This document shows, one piece after another, positions 26,493 through 35,660 of a stretch of DNA of 64,000 bases. The notes beneath the pieces are model-generated. The model did no database searches and was not told the origin of the DNA. It saw only the letters and a program-made list of their open reading frames with translations. The stretch lies in assembly GCF_029436685.1 (NCBI RefSeq), contig NZ_JAROCY010000008.1, positions 1 through 64,000 of the forward strand, given 5' to 3'. Position 1 is the stretch's first letter; each line of letters starts with the position of its first letter. This DNA comes from Novosphingobium cyanobacteriorum. Lineage in GTDB: Bacteria; Pseudomonadota; Alphaproteobacteria; Sphingomonadales; Sphingomonadaceae. The position numbers and the translations under genes were made by a program.

Positions 26493-26493
26493 C

Positions 26494-26823
26494 ATGGACG
26501 AACCGGGCGCCGCGCTGATCTGGTGCCCCTTTGCCGATGAAGCGAGCGCGGAAGCCGTGGCGGGCGCGCTGCTCGACGAAGGACTCGTCGCCTGCGCCAA
26601 TATCCTACCCGGTGTCCGCTCGCTCTACCGCTGGAAGGGCGCGCGGGGCGAAGGCCGGGAAGTGGGCGTGCTGTTCAAGACCACCTCCACCGCGCTGGCC
26701 CGCGCCATCGCCCGGCTTGAGGCACTCCATCCCTATGAAGCGCCGGCCATCGCGGGCTGGGTCTGCGATGCCGCGGGATCGGCCACGGTGGGCTGGCTGG
26801 CGGCGGAAATCGTGCCGGATTGA
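26494..26823 (+). CDS. cutA: CutA1-like divalent-cation tolerance protein
   Basis: 109 aa. CutA signature elements: LIWCPFADEASAEAVAGALL at the start, VACANILPGVRSLYRWKG, VGVLFKTTS, and HPYEAPAIAGW near residues 79-89. CutA forms small trimers; the link to copper tolerance is historical and the exact function is unsettled. Translationally coupled to ctaA, a sensible partner because both touch metal/heme supply. Confidence 0.92.
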   Translation: MDEPGAALIWCPFADEASAEAVAGALLDEGLVACANILPGVRSLYRWKGARGEGREVGVLFKTTSTALARAIARLEALHPYEAPAIAGWVCDAAGSATVGWLAAEIVPD

Positions 26824-26972
26824 CGATGCGGTATTATTTTACCTCTCCGCAAACCCGCCCGAAAGCTTGACTCTGCGGCTGTCATGCAACAAAGGCGCGC
26901 TTCCTCGCCGTGCGTGGCGTCCCTTGGCGGATTCGCGCGCGGTGCACCAAGTATCAGGGGAATGACCCAGCC

Positions 26973-27452
26973 ATGAAGGCTCTCAGCAAGGTCACCCGGT
27001 CGATCAAGCCGGCCGAGGTGGAAAAGAAGTGGCATCTGATCGATGCCGAAGGTCTGGTCGTCGGCCGCCTCGCCGTGATCATCGCCAACCATCTGCGCGG
27101 CAAGCACAAGCCCAGCTTCACGCCCCACGTCGATTGCGGCGATCACGTTGTCGTGATCAACGCCGACAAGGTGAAGTTCACCGGCAACAAGCTGAAGGAC
27201 AAGACCTACTACAAGCACACCGGCTATGCCGGCGGCATCAAGGAAGTCACCGCGGACAAGGTCCTCGGCGGCCGCTTCCCTGAGCGCGTGCTTGAAAAGG
27301 CGGTGGAACGCATGATCCCGCGCGGTCCTCTCGGCCGTGCGCAGATGCGCGCCCTGCACCTCTATGCCGGTGCCGAGCATCCGCATGGCGGAACCCAGCC
27401 CGAAGCGCTCGACGTCGCTTCGATGAACCGCAAGAACAAGGTGGGTGCGTAA
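26973..27452 (+). CDS. rplM: 50S ribosomal protein L13
   Basis: 159 aa. L13 hallmarks: [51 protein letters not shown], and [25 protein letters not shown]. The start at 26973 fits the family; a longer frame to 26910 is leader sequence. Upstream a TTGACT at 26867-26872 may be the -35 of the operon promoter, with a weak -10. rpsI follows 3 nt after the stop, the near-universal L13-S9 pair. Confidence 0.98.
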   Translation: MKALSKVTRSIKPAEVEKKWHLIDAEGLVVGRLAVIIANHLRGKHKPSFTPHVDCGDHVVVINADKVKFTGNKLKDKTYYKHTGYAGGIKEVTADKVLGGRFPERVLEKAVERMIPRGPLGRAQMRALHLYAGAEHPHGGTQPEALDVASMNRKNKVGA

Positions 27453-27455
27453 GAC

Positions 27456-27995
27456 ATGTCCGACACCGATTCCGTTTCGAGCCTGGCGGACCTGAAGAAC
27501 CTCACCGCCGCCGCTCCCGCTCCGGCCGCTGCGCCTTCGGCCGATGCCGAAGCCCCGGTCGTTCCCGCCGCCCCCACCATGCCGCTGCGCGATCGCGAAG
27601 TGGACGCGCAGGGCCGTTCCTACGCCACCGGCCGCCGCAAGGACGCCGTTGCCCGCGTGTGGCTGAAGCCCGGCTCGGGCAAGGTCACTGTCAATGGCCG
27701 TGACCAGGAAGTCTATTTCGCCCGTCCGACGCTGCGCCTGGTGATCAACCAGCCGTTCGCCGTCGCCGGTCGCGAAGGCCAGTACGACATCGTCTGCACC
27801 GTCAAGGGCGGTGGCCTTTCGGGCCAGGCCGGCGCGGTCAAGCACGGCATCGCCCAGGCGCTGACCAAGTTCGAACCTGCCCTGCGCAGCGCGGTCAAGG
27901 CCGCCGGCTTCCTGACCCGCGACCCCCGCGTCGTGGAACGCAAGAAGTACGGCCGCGCCAAGGCCCGTCGTTCGTTCCAGTTCTCGAAGCGCTGA
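27456..27995 (+). CDS. rpsI: 30S ribosomal protein S9 with N-terminal extension
   Basis: 179 aa. The S9 core starts at about residue 52 ([20 protein letters not shown]) and ends in the conserved RRSFQFSKR tail that reaches the P-site tRNA. The first about 50 residues are an Ala/Pro/Asp-rich extension absent from Escherichia coli S9 but usual in sphingomonads. Follows rplM. A strong intrinsic terminator lies 27 bp after the stop. Confidence 0.98.
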   Translation: MSDTDSVSSLADLKNLTAAAPAPAAAPSADAEAPVVPAAPTMPLRDREVDAQGRSYATGRRKDAVARVWLKPGSGKVTVNGRDQEVYFARPTLRLVINQPFAVAGREGQYDIVCTVKGGGLSGQAGAVKHGIAQALTKFEPALRSAVKAAGFLTRDPRVVERKKYGRAKARRSFQFSKR

Positions 27996-28022
27996 TCCAG
28001 CCTTCGACAGTGTCGAACAGGA

Positions 28023-28054
28023 AACGCCCGGCCCAGTGCCGGGCGTTTTCGTTT
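28023..28054 (+). terminator. Intrinsic terminator of the rplM-rpsI operon
   Basis: A perfect 10-bp stem (AACGCCCGGC with GCCGGGCGTT), loop CCAGT, followed by TTTCGTTT. Confidence 0.88.
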
Positions 28055-28158
28055 GTGCATCAAAGGCCTGGAACCACGAAACCGTCTGGCGGCGCCCGCC
28101 TGCCCGTGTATGGACCCGCGCGAGAAACTGGCCGGGGAAGGACGCCGCATTGCGTAGC

Positions 28159-28854
28159 ATGGTGATCACCGCGCTGGAACGCGCGCAGTTGCGGCCCGGC
28201 GGCCGGCTCGGCTGGGTGCGCAATGCGCTTGGCGCGCTGATCGGCATCGCGCTGGCGGGATTGGTGACGCAGGCCGTCACGCGCGCCACCGGACATGCCG
28301 CCGCGCCATGGCTGGTCGCGCCGCTCGGCGCTTCGGCCGTGCTGGTCTTTGCCGTGCCTGCCAGCCCGCTGGCACAGCCGTGGTCGGTGTTCGGCGGCAA
28401 CATGCTTTCCGCCGCCATCGGCCTGCTGTGCGGCCATCTGCTGAGCGCGCCGTGGCTGGCCGCAGCGATCGCCGTCAGCGTTGCCATCGCGGCCATGACG
28501 CTGGGCCGCTGCCTGCACCCACCCGGCGGCGCCTGTGCGCTGCTCTGCGCGCTCGGGGCTCAGACCAGCCACTGGGGCTGGGATTTCCTGCTCCTGCCGC
28601 TTGCCCTAAACGTCGGGTTGCTGGTGCTCGCCGGATCGCTGTGGAACAACCTGACCGGCCATCCCTGGCCCCACCGCCCGCACCCCGCGCCCGCCATGCC
28701 GCAGGGCACCTGGGCCGGCACCTATATCGCCGCCGATCTCGATGCCGTGCTCGCCGATTGGGACGAAGTGCTGGACGTCGATCGCAACGATCTCGACGCC
28801 CTGTTCCGCGAGGTTGAACAGCGCGTGCTGCAACGCTGGCAATCGCGGCGCTAG
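28159..28854 (+). CDS. HPP family integral membrane protein
   Basis: 231 aa from ATG 28159. The alternative TTG at 28150 has the better-placed ribosome site (GGAAGG at 28135-28140), so the protein may be 3 residues longer. About four membrane helices with the HPP signatures VAPLGASAVLVFAVPASPLAQPW and HPPGGACALLCALG. HPP proteins have been tied to nitrite transport in plants and cyanobacteria; the bacterial role is unproven. A cytosolic tail of about 60 residues follows. Convergent with the acyltransferase gene (4-bp overlap at the stops). Confidence 0.85.
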   Translation: MVITALERAQLRPGGRLGWVRNALGALIGIALAGLVTQAVTRATGHAAAPWLVAPLGASAVLVFAVPASPLAQPWSVFGGNMLSAAIGLLCGHLLSAPWLAAAIAVSVAIAAMTLGRCLHPPGGACALLCALGAQTSHWGWDFLLLPLALNVGLLVLAGSLWNNLTGHPWPHRPHPAPAMPQGTWAGTYIAADLDAVLADWDEVLDVDRNDLDALFREVEQRVLQRWQSRR

Positions 28855-30929
28855 CGCGCCAACTGCCGCGCCAGCGCCGCCCAATGGTATCGCGCGCCCA
28901 GCCAGCGCGAGCCCTCGATCGACAGGTGCCCGTCATCGCGCCAGATCATCCGCCCGTCATGCTGCGCCAGGCACGTCTCCCGGGGGCAGACCATCGTGTC
29001 CAGCCGGATCACCGGCACCACCGGCGCAATCCGCGCCATCAGCGCGTCGGGATAGTTCTTCGCCTGTGCCCGCGGGAAATCGCAGGGGGATCCGGTATCG
29101 CCCGAAAGCTGCCCGTTGCGCGCCGCGCGGGCCAGGCACTGGCCCAGGTTGGTGCCATCGTTCGGCGGTGGGGCGATCACCACCACCCGCGCGCCCGTCG
29201 CCCGGATCGCCGCCACCGTGCGCCGCAGCGCGTCAGCCACCCGATCGGGCGTGGCCGTGGCGACATGCCCGGCCCGGTCCATCGCCAGGTCGCTGTACAT
29301 CGTGAAGGGTGAAGCCAGCACCACCGTGCGCACCTGCCGGTTCGCCTTCAGCCAGCCCAGCACCTGTTCATCGAAGGCGATGCAGTCGCGCGCCGCCGCC
29401 GGATCATAGTCGCGCCCCGCCGCCATCAGTCCGATGTCCAGCAATGGCGCGCAGCTCGATATGGTCATCTGTCGCAAGGCCGGGCGGCGCGGCCCCGCCA
29501 TCAGCCCGGGCGCCAGGTGCATGGCGAAGCTGTCACCCCACAGCAGCATGTCGGGCTTTTCCGCCGTGGCGCACGCGGGAGAAAGGGTGAAGCGCCCCTC
29601 GCACTCAGGCCCCAGCCCGAAGTTGATCGCCAGCCGCTGCTCCAGCGCGCCCATCGTGCCATTCGCCGCCGGTCGCGCCGGAAACCCGTGCGCCCGGTGC
29701 AGCACTACGCCCGCACCCGCCAGCACCGCCATGCCCGCCAGCGCCCCGGCAAAGACCGCACCCCGTCGTGGCAGCGGCCCCGCCCCGCGCCGGCGGAATG
29801 GCAGCTCCACGAACCACCAGCTCAATGCACCCAGCCCGATCGCCAGCAGCGCCAGTGCCGCCATCTCCACCTTGCCCGGCAGCGCGGCGGACTGCGCGCG
29901 GGCGAACGTGAACAATGGCTGGTGCCACAGATAGGCGCTGTAGCTGACCAGCCCGATTCCGCGCGGCAACGGATGTGCCAGCACCCGCCCGGCTGCCGTC
30001 CCCGCGCCACCGTGCCGCAGCACCAGCAGCGCTCCGCCCACCGGCAGCAGCGCCAGCAACCCCGGAAACGCCGAATCCTCGCTGAACAGCAGCACCGCCG
30101 CCGCAATCATGCCCAGCCCTGCCAGCCCCGGCACATGTCGGACCGCGCCTGCGCGCACCTTCGCCTCGGGCAGCAGGGCGCAGATCGCACCCGCCAGCAG
30201 TTCCCATGCCCGCCCCGGCGCCAGGTAGAACCCCGCCTGCGCGGCATGAACCGTGCTCCATTGCGACAGCGCCAGGCTCGCCAGCGCCAGCGCGCCCAGC
30301 ACCGCCGGCAGCCACCTGCGCCCGCCGGCCCAGCGCCACAGCGCCCACAACAGCAGCGGGAACGCGATGTAGAACTGCTCCTCCACCGCCAGGCTCCAGG
30401 TGTGAAGCAGCGGCTTCAGCGCGGTGTCTGCGCCGAAATAGCCCTGTTCACGCCAGAACAGCACGTTGGAGGCGAACAGGCACACCGCCACCAGGCTCTT
30501 GCCGAAATCGTCGAGCTGCGATGGCAGCAGCCACGCCCAGGCAAAAGGGACACACGCCACCATCACCAGGAACAGCGCCGGCAGGATGCGCCGCACCCGC
30601 CGTTCATAGAAGCCCGCGATGGAAAACGCGCCCGCCTGCAGGTCTGCCACCAGCAGCCGCGTGATCAGGAAGCCGCTGATCGCAAAGAACACATCAACGC
30701 CCGCGAACCCGCCGTGGAACGGCCCCAGCCCGGCGTGGAACAGGATCACCGGAACCACCGCCACGGCGCGCAGGCCGTCGATTTCCGGTCGATAGCCGGT
30801 ATTCGCTATCGTTGGATTCTCTGAGGGCTCGTTTCCTGTAGGGCTGGTCCTCGTCGGCAAACCGGGTGGGGCAGACCCGCCATTGAAGGGCCGGCCACCT
30901 GCAGCAACGCCCTGCACAGGCTGGCTCAC
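28851..30929 (-). CDS. Membrane O-acyltransferase with C-terminal SGNH domain (OafA/YrhL type)
   Basis: 692 aa. Residues about 46-385 form the acyltransferase-3 membrane domain (YRPEIDGLRAVAVVPVILFHAG, FAISGFLITRLL, YERRVRRILP, TWSLAVEEQFYI). Residues about 440-692 form a periplasmic SGNH domain (LLWGDSFAMHLAPG with the Ser, and DDGHLS with the Asp-His pair). Such enzymes O-acetylate lipopolysaccharide O-antigen, exopolysaccharide or peptidoglycan. The GTG at 30929 is the assumed start; the family-specific part begins near residue 45 and a later start is possible. A 26-bp near-perfect palindrome lies 36 bp upstream. Confidence 0.92.
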   Translation of the reverse strand: MSQPVQGVAAGGRPFNGGSAPPGLPTRTSPTGNEPSENPTIANTGYRPEIDGLRAVAVVPVILFHAGLGPFHGGFAGVDVFFAISGFLITRLLVADLQAGAFSIAGFYERRVRRILPALFLVMVACVPFAWAWLLPSQLDDFGKSLVAVCLFASNVLFWREQGYFGADTALKPLLHTWSLAVEEQFYIAFPLLLWALWRWAGGRRWLPAVLGALALASLALSQWSTVHAAQAGFYLAPGRAWELLAGAICALLPEAKVRAGAVRHVPGLAGLGMIAAAVLLFSEDSAFPGLLALLPVGGALLVLRHGGAGTAAGRVLAHPLPRGIGLVSYSAYLWHQPLFTFARAQSAALPGKVEMAALALLAIGLGALSWWFVELPFRRRGAGPLPRRGAVFAGALAGMAVLAGAGVVLHRAHGFPARPAANGTMGALEQRLAINFGLGPECEGRFTLSPACATAEKPDMLLWGDSFAMHLAPGLMAGPRRPALRQMTISSCAPLLDIGLMAAGRDYDPAAARDCIAFDEQVLGWLKANRQVRTVVLASPFTMYSDLAMDRAGHVATATPDRVADALRRTVAAIRATGARVVVIAPPPNDGTNLGQCLARAARNGQLSGDTGSPCDFPRAQAKNYPDALMARIAPVVPVIRLDTMVCPRETCLAQHDGRMIWRDDGHLSIEGSRWLGARYHWAALARQLAR

Positions 30930-30965
30930 CGGGAATATCCCGGCAACCTGCCGCTTGGAATGGCC

Positions 30966-30991
30966 GTTACCCCCAACATGTTAGGGGTAAC
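30966..30991. promoter_or_regulatory. 26-bp near-perfect palindrome upstream of the acyltransferase gene
   Basis: The left half GTTACCCCCAACA and right half TGTTAGGGGTAAC pair at 12 of 13 positions, with a central AACATGTT. It lies 36-62 bp before the GTG start, where a repressor operator would overlap the promoter. A second, perfect 15-bp palindrome (CCGGGAATATCCCGG) overlaps the start codon at 30929-30943. The regulator is unknown. Confidence 0.5.
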
Positions 30992-31072
30992 TACCTATCC
31001 CGTGATGCTATCGCAAGATAATCTCATTTCAAACGTAGGTTCGATCTGATCGCCCGCGAGCGTCAGTCAGGT

Positions 31073-31384
31073 TCAGCGCGCGTTCTTCTTCAGGCTCTCG
31101 TCCATCCGCGCCAGTTGTTCCGGCGTGGCCTCGGTCTGGAACTTCGCCTTCCATTCGGCCGCGGGCATGCCGTGGATCACCTCTCGCGCCGCCGCCTTGT
31201 CAAGCTCCGCACCCGCTTCGATGATCCAGTCGGCCAGGCAGTTGCGGCAGAACCCCGCCAGTCCCATCAGGTCGATGTTCTGCGCATCGTGCCGGTGGCG
31301 CAGGTGCCGGACCAGCCTGCGGAACGCCTGTGCCGCCACGGCATCGGGCAGGGTGTCTATGGCTTCGGATAAATTCGTATCCAT
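31073..31384 (-). CDS. DUF1244 domain protein
   Basis: 103 aa from the ATG that follows AAGGA by 9 nt. The DUF1244 (SMc04008-like) core is clear: AFRRLVRHLRHRHDAQNIDL, GFCRNCLADW with Cys46 and Cys49, and HGMPAAEWKAKFQ. Small helical proteins of unknown function, common in alphaproteobacteria. Divergent from pyruvate kinase across 109 bp, an arrangement seen in related genomes. Confidence 0.88.
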   Translation of the reverse strand: MDTNLSEAIDTLPDAVAAQAFRRLVRHLRHRHDAQNIDLMGLAGFCRNCLADWIIEAGAELDKAAAREVIHGMPAAEWKAKFQTEATPEQLARMDESLKKNAR

Positions 31385-31493
31385 GGAAATCATTCCTTGG
31401 CAGGTCTTGGGTTTTGCTGGCGCATAGGCCATAGCGCGCCCGGATCAAAGCCGTCGGCGCGATGGTGCAGGCGGACAATGTGAGGTTTTTGAC

Positions 31494-32957
31494 ATGGCTG
31501 TGATGGATCCCCGTGGGCGCAAGGTGAAGATCCTCGCCACAGTCGGGCCGGCCAGCCGCTCGCCCGAAATGCTGGAAAAGCTGTTTCGTGCCGGCGCTGA
31601 CGCCTTCCGCGTCAACATGAGCCACGGCGATCATGCCACCCATGCCGAGACCATCGCCTCGATCCGCGCGATGGAGCGCAAGCTGGGCCGCCCGGTCACC
31701 ATCCTGTGCGATCTGCAGGGGCCAAAGCTGCGTGTCGGAACCTTCAAGGAAGGCCGCGCCGTCATCCGCCATTCGGGCCACTTCACGCTCGATCGCAATC
31801 CCGAGCCGGGCGACGAGAATCGGGTGTGCCTGCCCCATCCCGAACTCTTCGGCATCCTGCAGAAGGGACAGCGCCTGCTGATCGACGATGGCAAGCTGCG
31901 CCTGCGCGTGATCCGCGCCGATGCGAACGAGATCCTCTGCTCGGCCGAAGTCGGCGGCGTGATCTCGGATCGCAAGGGCGTGAACGTGCCCGATGCCGTG
32001 GTGCCCGTGCCCGCTCTCACCGAAAAGGACCGGCGCGACCTGTCGTTCGCGGTGGAGCAGGGGGCTGACTGGATTGCGCTGTCCTTCGTGCAGCGGCCCG
32101 AAGACGTGGCCGAGGCGCGCCGCCTGATGGGCGGCTATGGGTCGCTGATGGCCAAGATCGAAAAACCGGCTGCGATCGGCCGGCTGGACGAAATCATCGA
32201 ACTGTCCGACGGCATCATGGTCGCGCGTGGCGACCTTGGCGTCGAACTGAATCCCGAGGAAGTCCCCCCGCTGCAGAAGCGCATCGTCGAAGGCGCGCGG
32301 CGGCAGGGCAAGCCGGTGGTCGTCGCCACGCAGATGCTCGAATCGATGATCGAGTCGCCCACGCCCACCCGCGCCGAAGTGTCTGACGTGGCCAACGCCG
32401 TCTATGATGGCGCCGACGCGGTCATGCTCTCGGCCGAAACCGCCGCCGGCGCCTGGCCGGAAGAAGCGGTGACGATCATGCACCGCATCGCCGCGCAGGT
32501 GGAGGCCGATCCCGGCTATGCCGCGCGCGTCCACTTCATCGAAACCACTCCCGATCCCACCACCGCCGATGCCTTGGCCGAAGCCAGCGCCAGCATCGCC
32601 CGCGCGCTGCCGATCTCGGGCATCATCGTCTTCACCGGATCGGGTTCCACCGCACGCCGCGTGGCGCGCGAACGGCCCGGCGTGCCCATGCTGGTGCTCA
32701 CCCCTTCGGCCAAGACGGCGCGCAAGCTGGGCCTGCTGTGGGGCGCGCATGCCGTTTCCACCAAGGATATCGGCAGCTTCGAAGAGATGATCGCCAAGGG
32801 CAAGCGCATGGCGCTGCGCCACGGCTTCGGCGTTGCGGGGTCAAAGCTGATCGCGCTTGCGGGTGTTCCCTTCGGCACGCCCGGGGCCACCAACCTGCTC
32901 CACGTGGTGACGCTCAGCGGCGACGAACTCAGCCGTTACAACGAACGGCAGGCCTGA
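31494..32957 (+). CDS. pyk: Pyruvate kinase
   Basis: 487 aa. It converts phosphoenolpyruvate and ADP to pyruvate and ATP. Motifs: KILATVGPASRSPEMLEKL at the N-terminus, FRVNMSHG, the active-site signature LMAKIEKPAAIGRLDEII with the catalytic Lys, MVARGDLGVEL, ATQMLESMI, and a C-terminal domain from about residue 355 (GIIVFTGSGSTARRVARERP). The start follows GAGG at 8 nt. Convergent with the diguanylate cyclase, with only 7 bp between the stops. Confidence 0.97.
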   Translation: MAVMDPRGRKVKILATVGPASRSPEMLEKLFRAGADAFRVNMSHGDHATHAETIASIRAMERKLGRPVTILCDLQGPKLRVGTFKEGRAVIRHSGHFTLDRNPEPGDENRVCLPHPELFGILQKGQRLLIDDGKLRLRVIRADANEILCSAEVGGVISDRKGVNVPDAVVPVPALTEKDRRDLSFAVEQGADWIALSFVQRPEDVAEARRLMGGYGSLMAKIEKPAAIGRLDEIIELSDGIMVARGDLGVELNPEEVPPLQKRIVEGARRQGKPVVVATQMLESMIESPTPTRAEVSDVANAVYDGADAVMLSAETAAGAWPEEAVTIMHRIAAQVEADPGYAARVHFIETTPDPTTADALAEASASIARALPISGIIVFTGSGSTARRVARERPGVPMLVLTPSAKTARKLGLLWGAHAVSTKDIGSFEEMIAKGKRMALRHGFGVAGSKLIALAGVPFGTPGATNLLHVVTLSGDELSRYNERQA

Positions 32958-32964
32958 ACCGTCT

Positions 32965-34272
32965 TCAGCGCTTGCCGGTTACCGCCAGGCGTGGGCCTGA
33001 TGCTTCGCGCGGCATGCGTGATTCGGCGGTGTGCACCCGGTTCTTGCCCGCCAGCTTCGCGGCATAGAGCGCAGCGTCTGCCTGCGGCAGGATATCACTG
33101 GCCGAGCCGGCGCTTTCAGGCATGCAGGCGACGCCGAACGACGCGCTGATCGCGCAGCCGTGAAGTTCGGACAGCGCGGCAATGCGTGCGCGGATCTGGT
33201 CGGCCTTCAGCGCCGCATCTTCCAGCCCGCAATCGGGCAGGATCGCCATCAGCTCTTCCCCGCCATAGCGGCAGGTCACGTCGCTGGGCCGCAATGCGCC
33301 CACGATCTGCGCCGCGGCATCGCGCAGCACCGCATCGCCCTTGGCATGGCCATACTGGTCGTTCAGCGATTTGAAGTTGTCCAGGTCCAGCATGATCACC
33401 GACGTGGCCGACCCGTTGCGCGATCCCAGTGACAGGAACCGTTCCAGCGCATCTTCCATATAGCGGCGGTTGTACAGGCCGGTCAGCGGATCGCGCAGCG
33501 ATTGCGTGCGAAGCTTTTCGCGCAGCGCGATGTTGGACAGCGCCAGCGACATCGAATCGGCCAGTGACCTGCCCAGGCGGGTCACCTCCAGAACTTCCTT
33601 TGCGGGGTTCTCGATCTGATCCACGTCTCCGCGAGCGAGCACCAGCAGGCCATGCAGCTGCCCGCAGGCCATCATCGGGATTTCCACCGTGGAGACCGAT
33701 CCGGCATGATGGCTGCAGCACAGGCCGCCGATAGTGGGCACGTTCACGTGGGTCTTGCCGCGCTTCAGCGCCCAGCAGTTGTTGGGCGAAAGCGTGGGTG
33801 AGGGGGCATACCCTTCCGGCAGGTCCCAGCTGCGCGCCAGATCCAGCCGGTCGCGCGAATTGTTGAAGACATACAGCGCCACGCCGTGTTCGGGCAGCAG
33901 CTTGCGCGCCGTCGCCTGCAGCACCGCGCCCGCATCGTCATAGGTTTCCGCCGCCTGCAGCATGTCGGTCATGCCGAACAGCTCTTCGGTGCGCGAACGC
34001 GCCTGCTGCGAATCGCGGTGCACATCGGCCTGTTCCGCACTCGCGCGTTTGGCGATGCTGCTCAGGTAAAGCTGGATCGCCAGGCTGACGCACAGCGTCA
34101 CGAGCAGGCCCGAAAGCAACGGATCGCGAAACTGGTTATCGGTGCCGTCATGATAGGCGGCAAGGCCGATGGCGAGTACCTGCAGCCACATCGTCGCTCT
34201 GTAGACGCGATCGAGGTCGATGCTGGGCGCGGGCAAGATGGCGAGCTGGGTCACCCGGGCAGAATAACCCAA
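32965..34272 (-). CDS. Membrane-bound GAF-GGDEF diguanylate cyclase
   Basis: 435 aa. Two membrane helices (about 26-46 and 52-74), a GAF-like sensor (about 105-250), then a GGDEF domain (about 270-435). The active site is GGEEL, compatible with activity, and an RxxD inhibitory site (RPSD) lies five residues before it, so product feedback is expected. It makes cyclic di-GMP at the inner membrane. The GAF part has Cys/His clusters (NNCWALKRG, then GLCCSHHAG) that could bind metal or sense redox state; that is inference. Downstream of yggS by 124 bp. Confidence 0.92.
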   Translation of the reverse strand: MGYSARVTQLAILPAPSIDLDRVYRATMWLQVLAIGLAAYHDGTDNQFRDPLLSGLLVTLCVSLAIQLYLSSIAKRASAEQADVHRDSQQARSRTEELFGMTDMLQAAETYDDAGAVLQATARKLLPEHGVALYVFNNSRDRLDLARSWDLPEGYAPSPTLSPNNCWALKRGKTHVNVPTIGGLCCSHHAGSVSTVEIPMMACGQLHGLLVLARGDVDQIENPAKEVLEVTRLGRSLADSMSLALSNIALREKLRTQSLRDPLTGLYNRRYMEDALERFLSLGSRNGSATSVIMLDLDNFKSLNDQYGHAKGDAVLRDAAAQIVGALRPSDVTCRYGGEELMAILPDCGLEDAALKADQIRARIAALSELHGCAISASFGVACMPESAGSASDILPQADAALYAAKLAGKNRVHTAESRMPREASGPRLAVTGKR

Positions 34273-34396
34273 ATCGGTTGCCAGCTCTTAAACGCCGCTC
34301 CGCACCAATGCGCAGGCAAGGGTTGATGTCCTGCTAACCATCTGTGAAAGCGCCAAATTGATCATCTTGATCCCGGCGCTATCGGCGGTTCGTGTG

Positions 34397-35056
34397 CTAC
34401 CTCGCGCCAAACAGGGCAGACCCAACCCGGATGTGCGTGGCGCCCAGCATCACCGCGGTCTCGAAGTCGTCGCTCATGCCCATGCTCAGGCCGGAAACGC
34501 CGTTGTCCGCGGCCAGCTTGCCCAGCAGCGCGAAGAACGGCGCCGCCTCGATTCCCGCCGGCGGCACGCACATCAGGCCCTGCACCGGCAGGTCGGCCGT
34601 GCGCGCCTGCGCCAGCAGCGCGGGCAGGTCTGCGATCGCGCAGCCGCCCTTCTGCTCCTCGGCGCCGATGTTCACCTGCACGAACAGCGGCACGCGCCGC
34701 CCCGTCCTGTCCATCGCCTTGGCCAGCGCGGTCAGCAACGAAGGGCGGTCCAGCGAATGGATGCAGTCGAACAGGCGCACCGCATCCTCGGCCTTGTTGG
34801 ACTGCAGCTGGCCCACCAGGTGCAGCAGCACCTCGGGGTGCGCCTCGCGCAGGGCGGGCCACTTGTCCTGCGCCTCCTGCACCCGGTTCTCGCCGAACAC
34901 CGCCTGCCCCGCTGCGATCAGCGATTCGATAGCACTGGCCGGCTTGGTCTTGCTCACCGCCACCAGCGTCACCCCGGCGGGGTCGCGGCGGGCGATGCGG
35001 GCGGCCTGCGCGATGCGGGCGCGGATGTCGGAAAGGGGCGTGTGGGCTTCCTGCAT
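34397..35056 (-). CDS. yggS: YggS family pyridoxal-phosphate-binding protein
   Basis: 219 aa. The PLP lysine is Lys36 in LVAVSKTKPA; other signatures are FGENRVQEAQDKW, HLVGQLQSNKA, VNIGAEEQKGG and GLSMGMSDDFETAVMLGATHIRVGSALFG. The family controls free PLP levels and amino-acid homeostasis and has no known catalytic turnover. Divergent from the ThiE-like gene; the two starts are 22 bp apart. Confidence 0.95.
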   Translation of the reverse strand: MQEAHTPLSDIRARIAQAARIARRDPAGVTLVAVSKTKPASAIESLIAAGQAVFGENRVQEAQDKWPALREAHPEVLLHLVGQLQSNKAEDAVRLFDCIHSLDRPSLLTALAKAMDRTGRRVPLFVQVNIGAEEQKGGCAIADLPALLAQARTADLPVQGLMCVPPAGIEAAPFFALLGKLAADNGVSGLSMGMSDDFETAVMLGATHIRVGSALFGAR

Positions 35057-35078
35057 GGCGCGGTGCTATAGCGCCACG

Positions 35079-35576
35079 ATGGCGAAGCGCTACCCCGTGC
35101 CGAAGTGCATCCTCCTGACCGACCGGCGCAACGATGCCGCGCTGGATCGCGCGATCGCCCGCCTGCCGCGTGGCAGCGCGCTGGTCTTTCGCCACTATCA
35201 CCTGCCCGAAGCGGAACGCGACCAGCGGCTGGCGCAGTTGCGCCGCCTCTGCGCAGTGCGCGGCGTGCAGATGGTGCTGTCCGGCCCCGGCTATGGCCCT
35301 GCGGCCCGGCTTGCCCGCCGTGCGCCGCTGAGGCTGGCCACGGCGCATTCGCTGCGAGAAATCGGCGATGCGGCTCGGGCGCAGGCCCATGCCGTGCTGC
35401 TCTCCCCGGTATTCCCCACGCGCTCGCATCCCGGGGGGCGGGTGCTGGGCCCGGTGCGCTTCCTGCTGCTGGCGCGGCAAAGCCCGCTGCCGGTGATCGC
35501 GCTGGGCGGGATGGATTGGAAGCGCGCCCGCGGCCTGCCCGTGCACGGCTGGGCCGCCATAGACGCTTTCCGCTGA
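35079..35576 (+). CDS. Short ThiE/TenI-like protein
   Basis: 165 aa, shorter than ThiE (about 210). It retains the beta-barrel end pieces LLSPVFPTRSHPGG (phosphate/pyrophosphate loop) and PVIALGGMDWKRA, but lacks the usual HxGQxD motif. It may be a degenerate thiamine-phosphate synthase, a TenI-type thiazole tautomerase, or an unrelated phosphate-binding barrel. No other thiamine gene is adjacent; thiSG is at 24 kb. Divergent from yggS. It starts at ATG 35079; the longer open frame is the shadow of yggS. Confidence 0.72.
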   Translation: MAKRYPVPKCILLTDRRNDAALDRAIARLPRGSALVFRHYHLPEAERDQRLAQLRRLCAVRGVQMVLSGPGYGPAARLARRAPLRLATAHSLREIGDAARAQAHAVLLSPVFPTRSHPGGRVLGPVRFLLLARQSPLPVIALGGMDWKRARGLPVHGWAAIDAFR

Positions 35577-35608
35577 TCGCAAAAAAGCGGCTGGAATCCC
35601 TTGGATTC

Positions 35609-35638
35609 TTGACGGTGACTCCCCTTCGGGCGCATTAT
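35609..35638 (+). promoter_or_regulatory. Putative promoter of ftsK
   Basis: TTGACG (35609-35614), an 18-bp spacer and CATTAT (35633-35638), ending 22 bp before the chosen ftsK start. Confidence 0.5.
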
Positions 35639-35660
35639 GTTCCGCGAAGGGACGGGTTTC

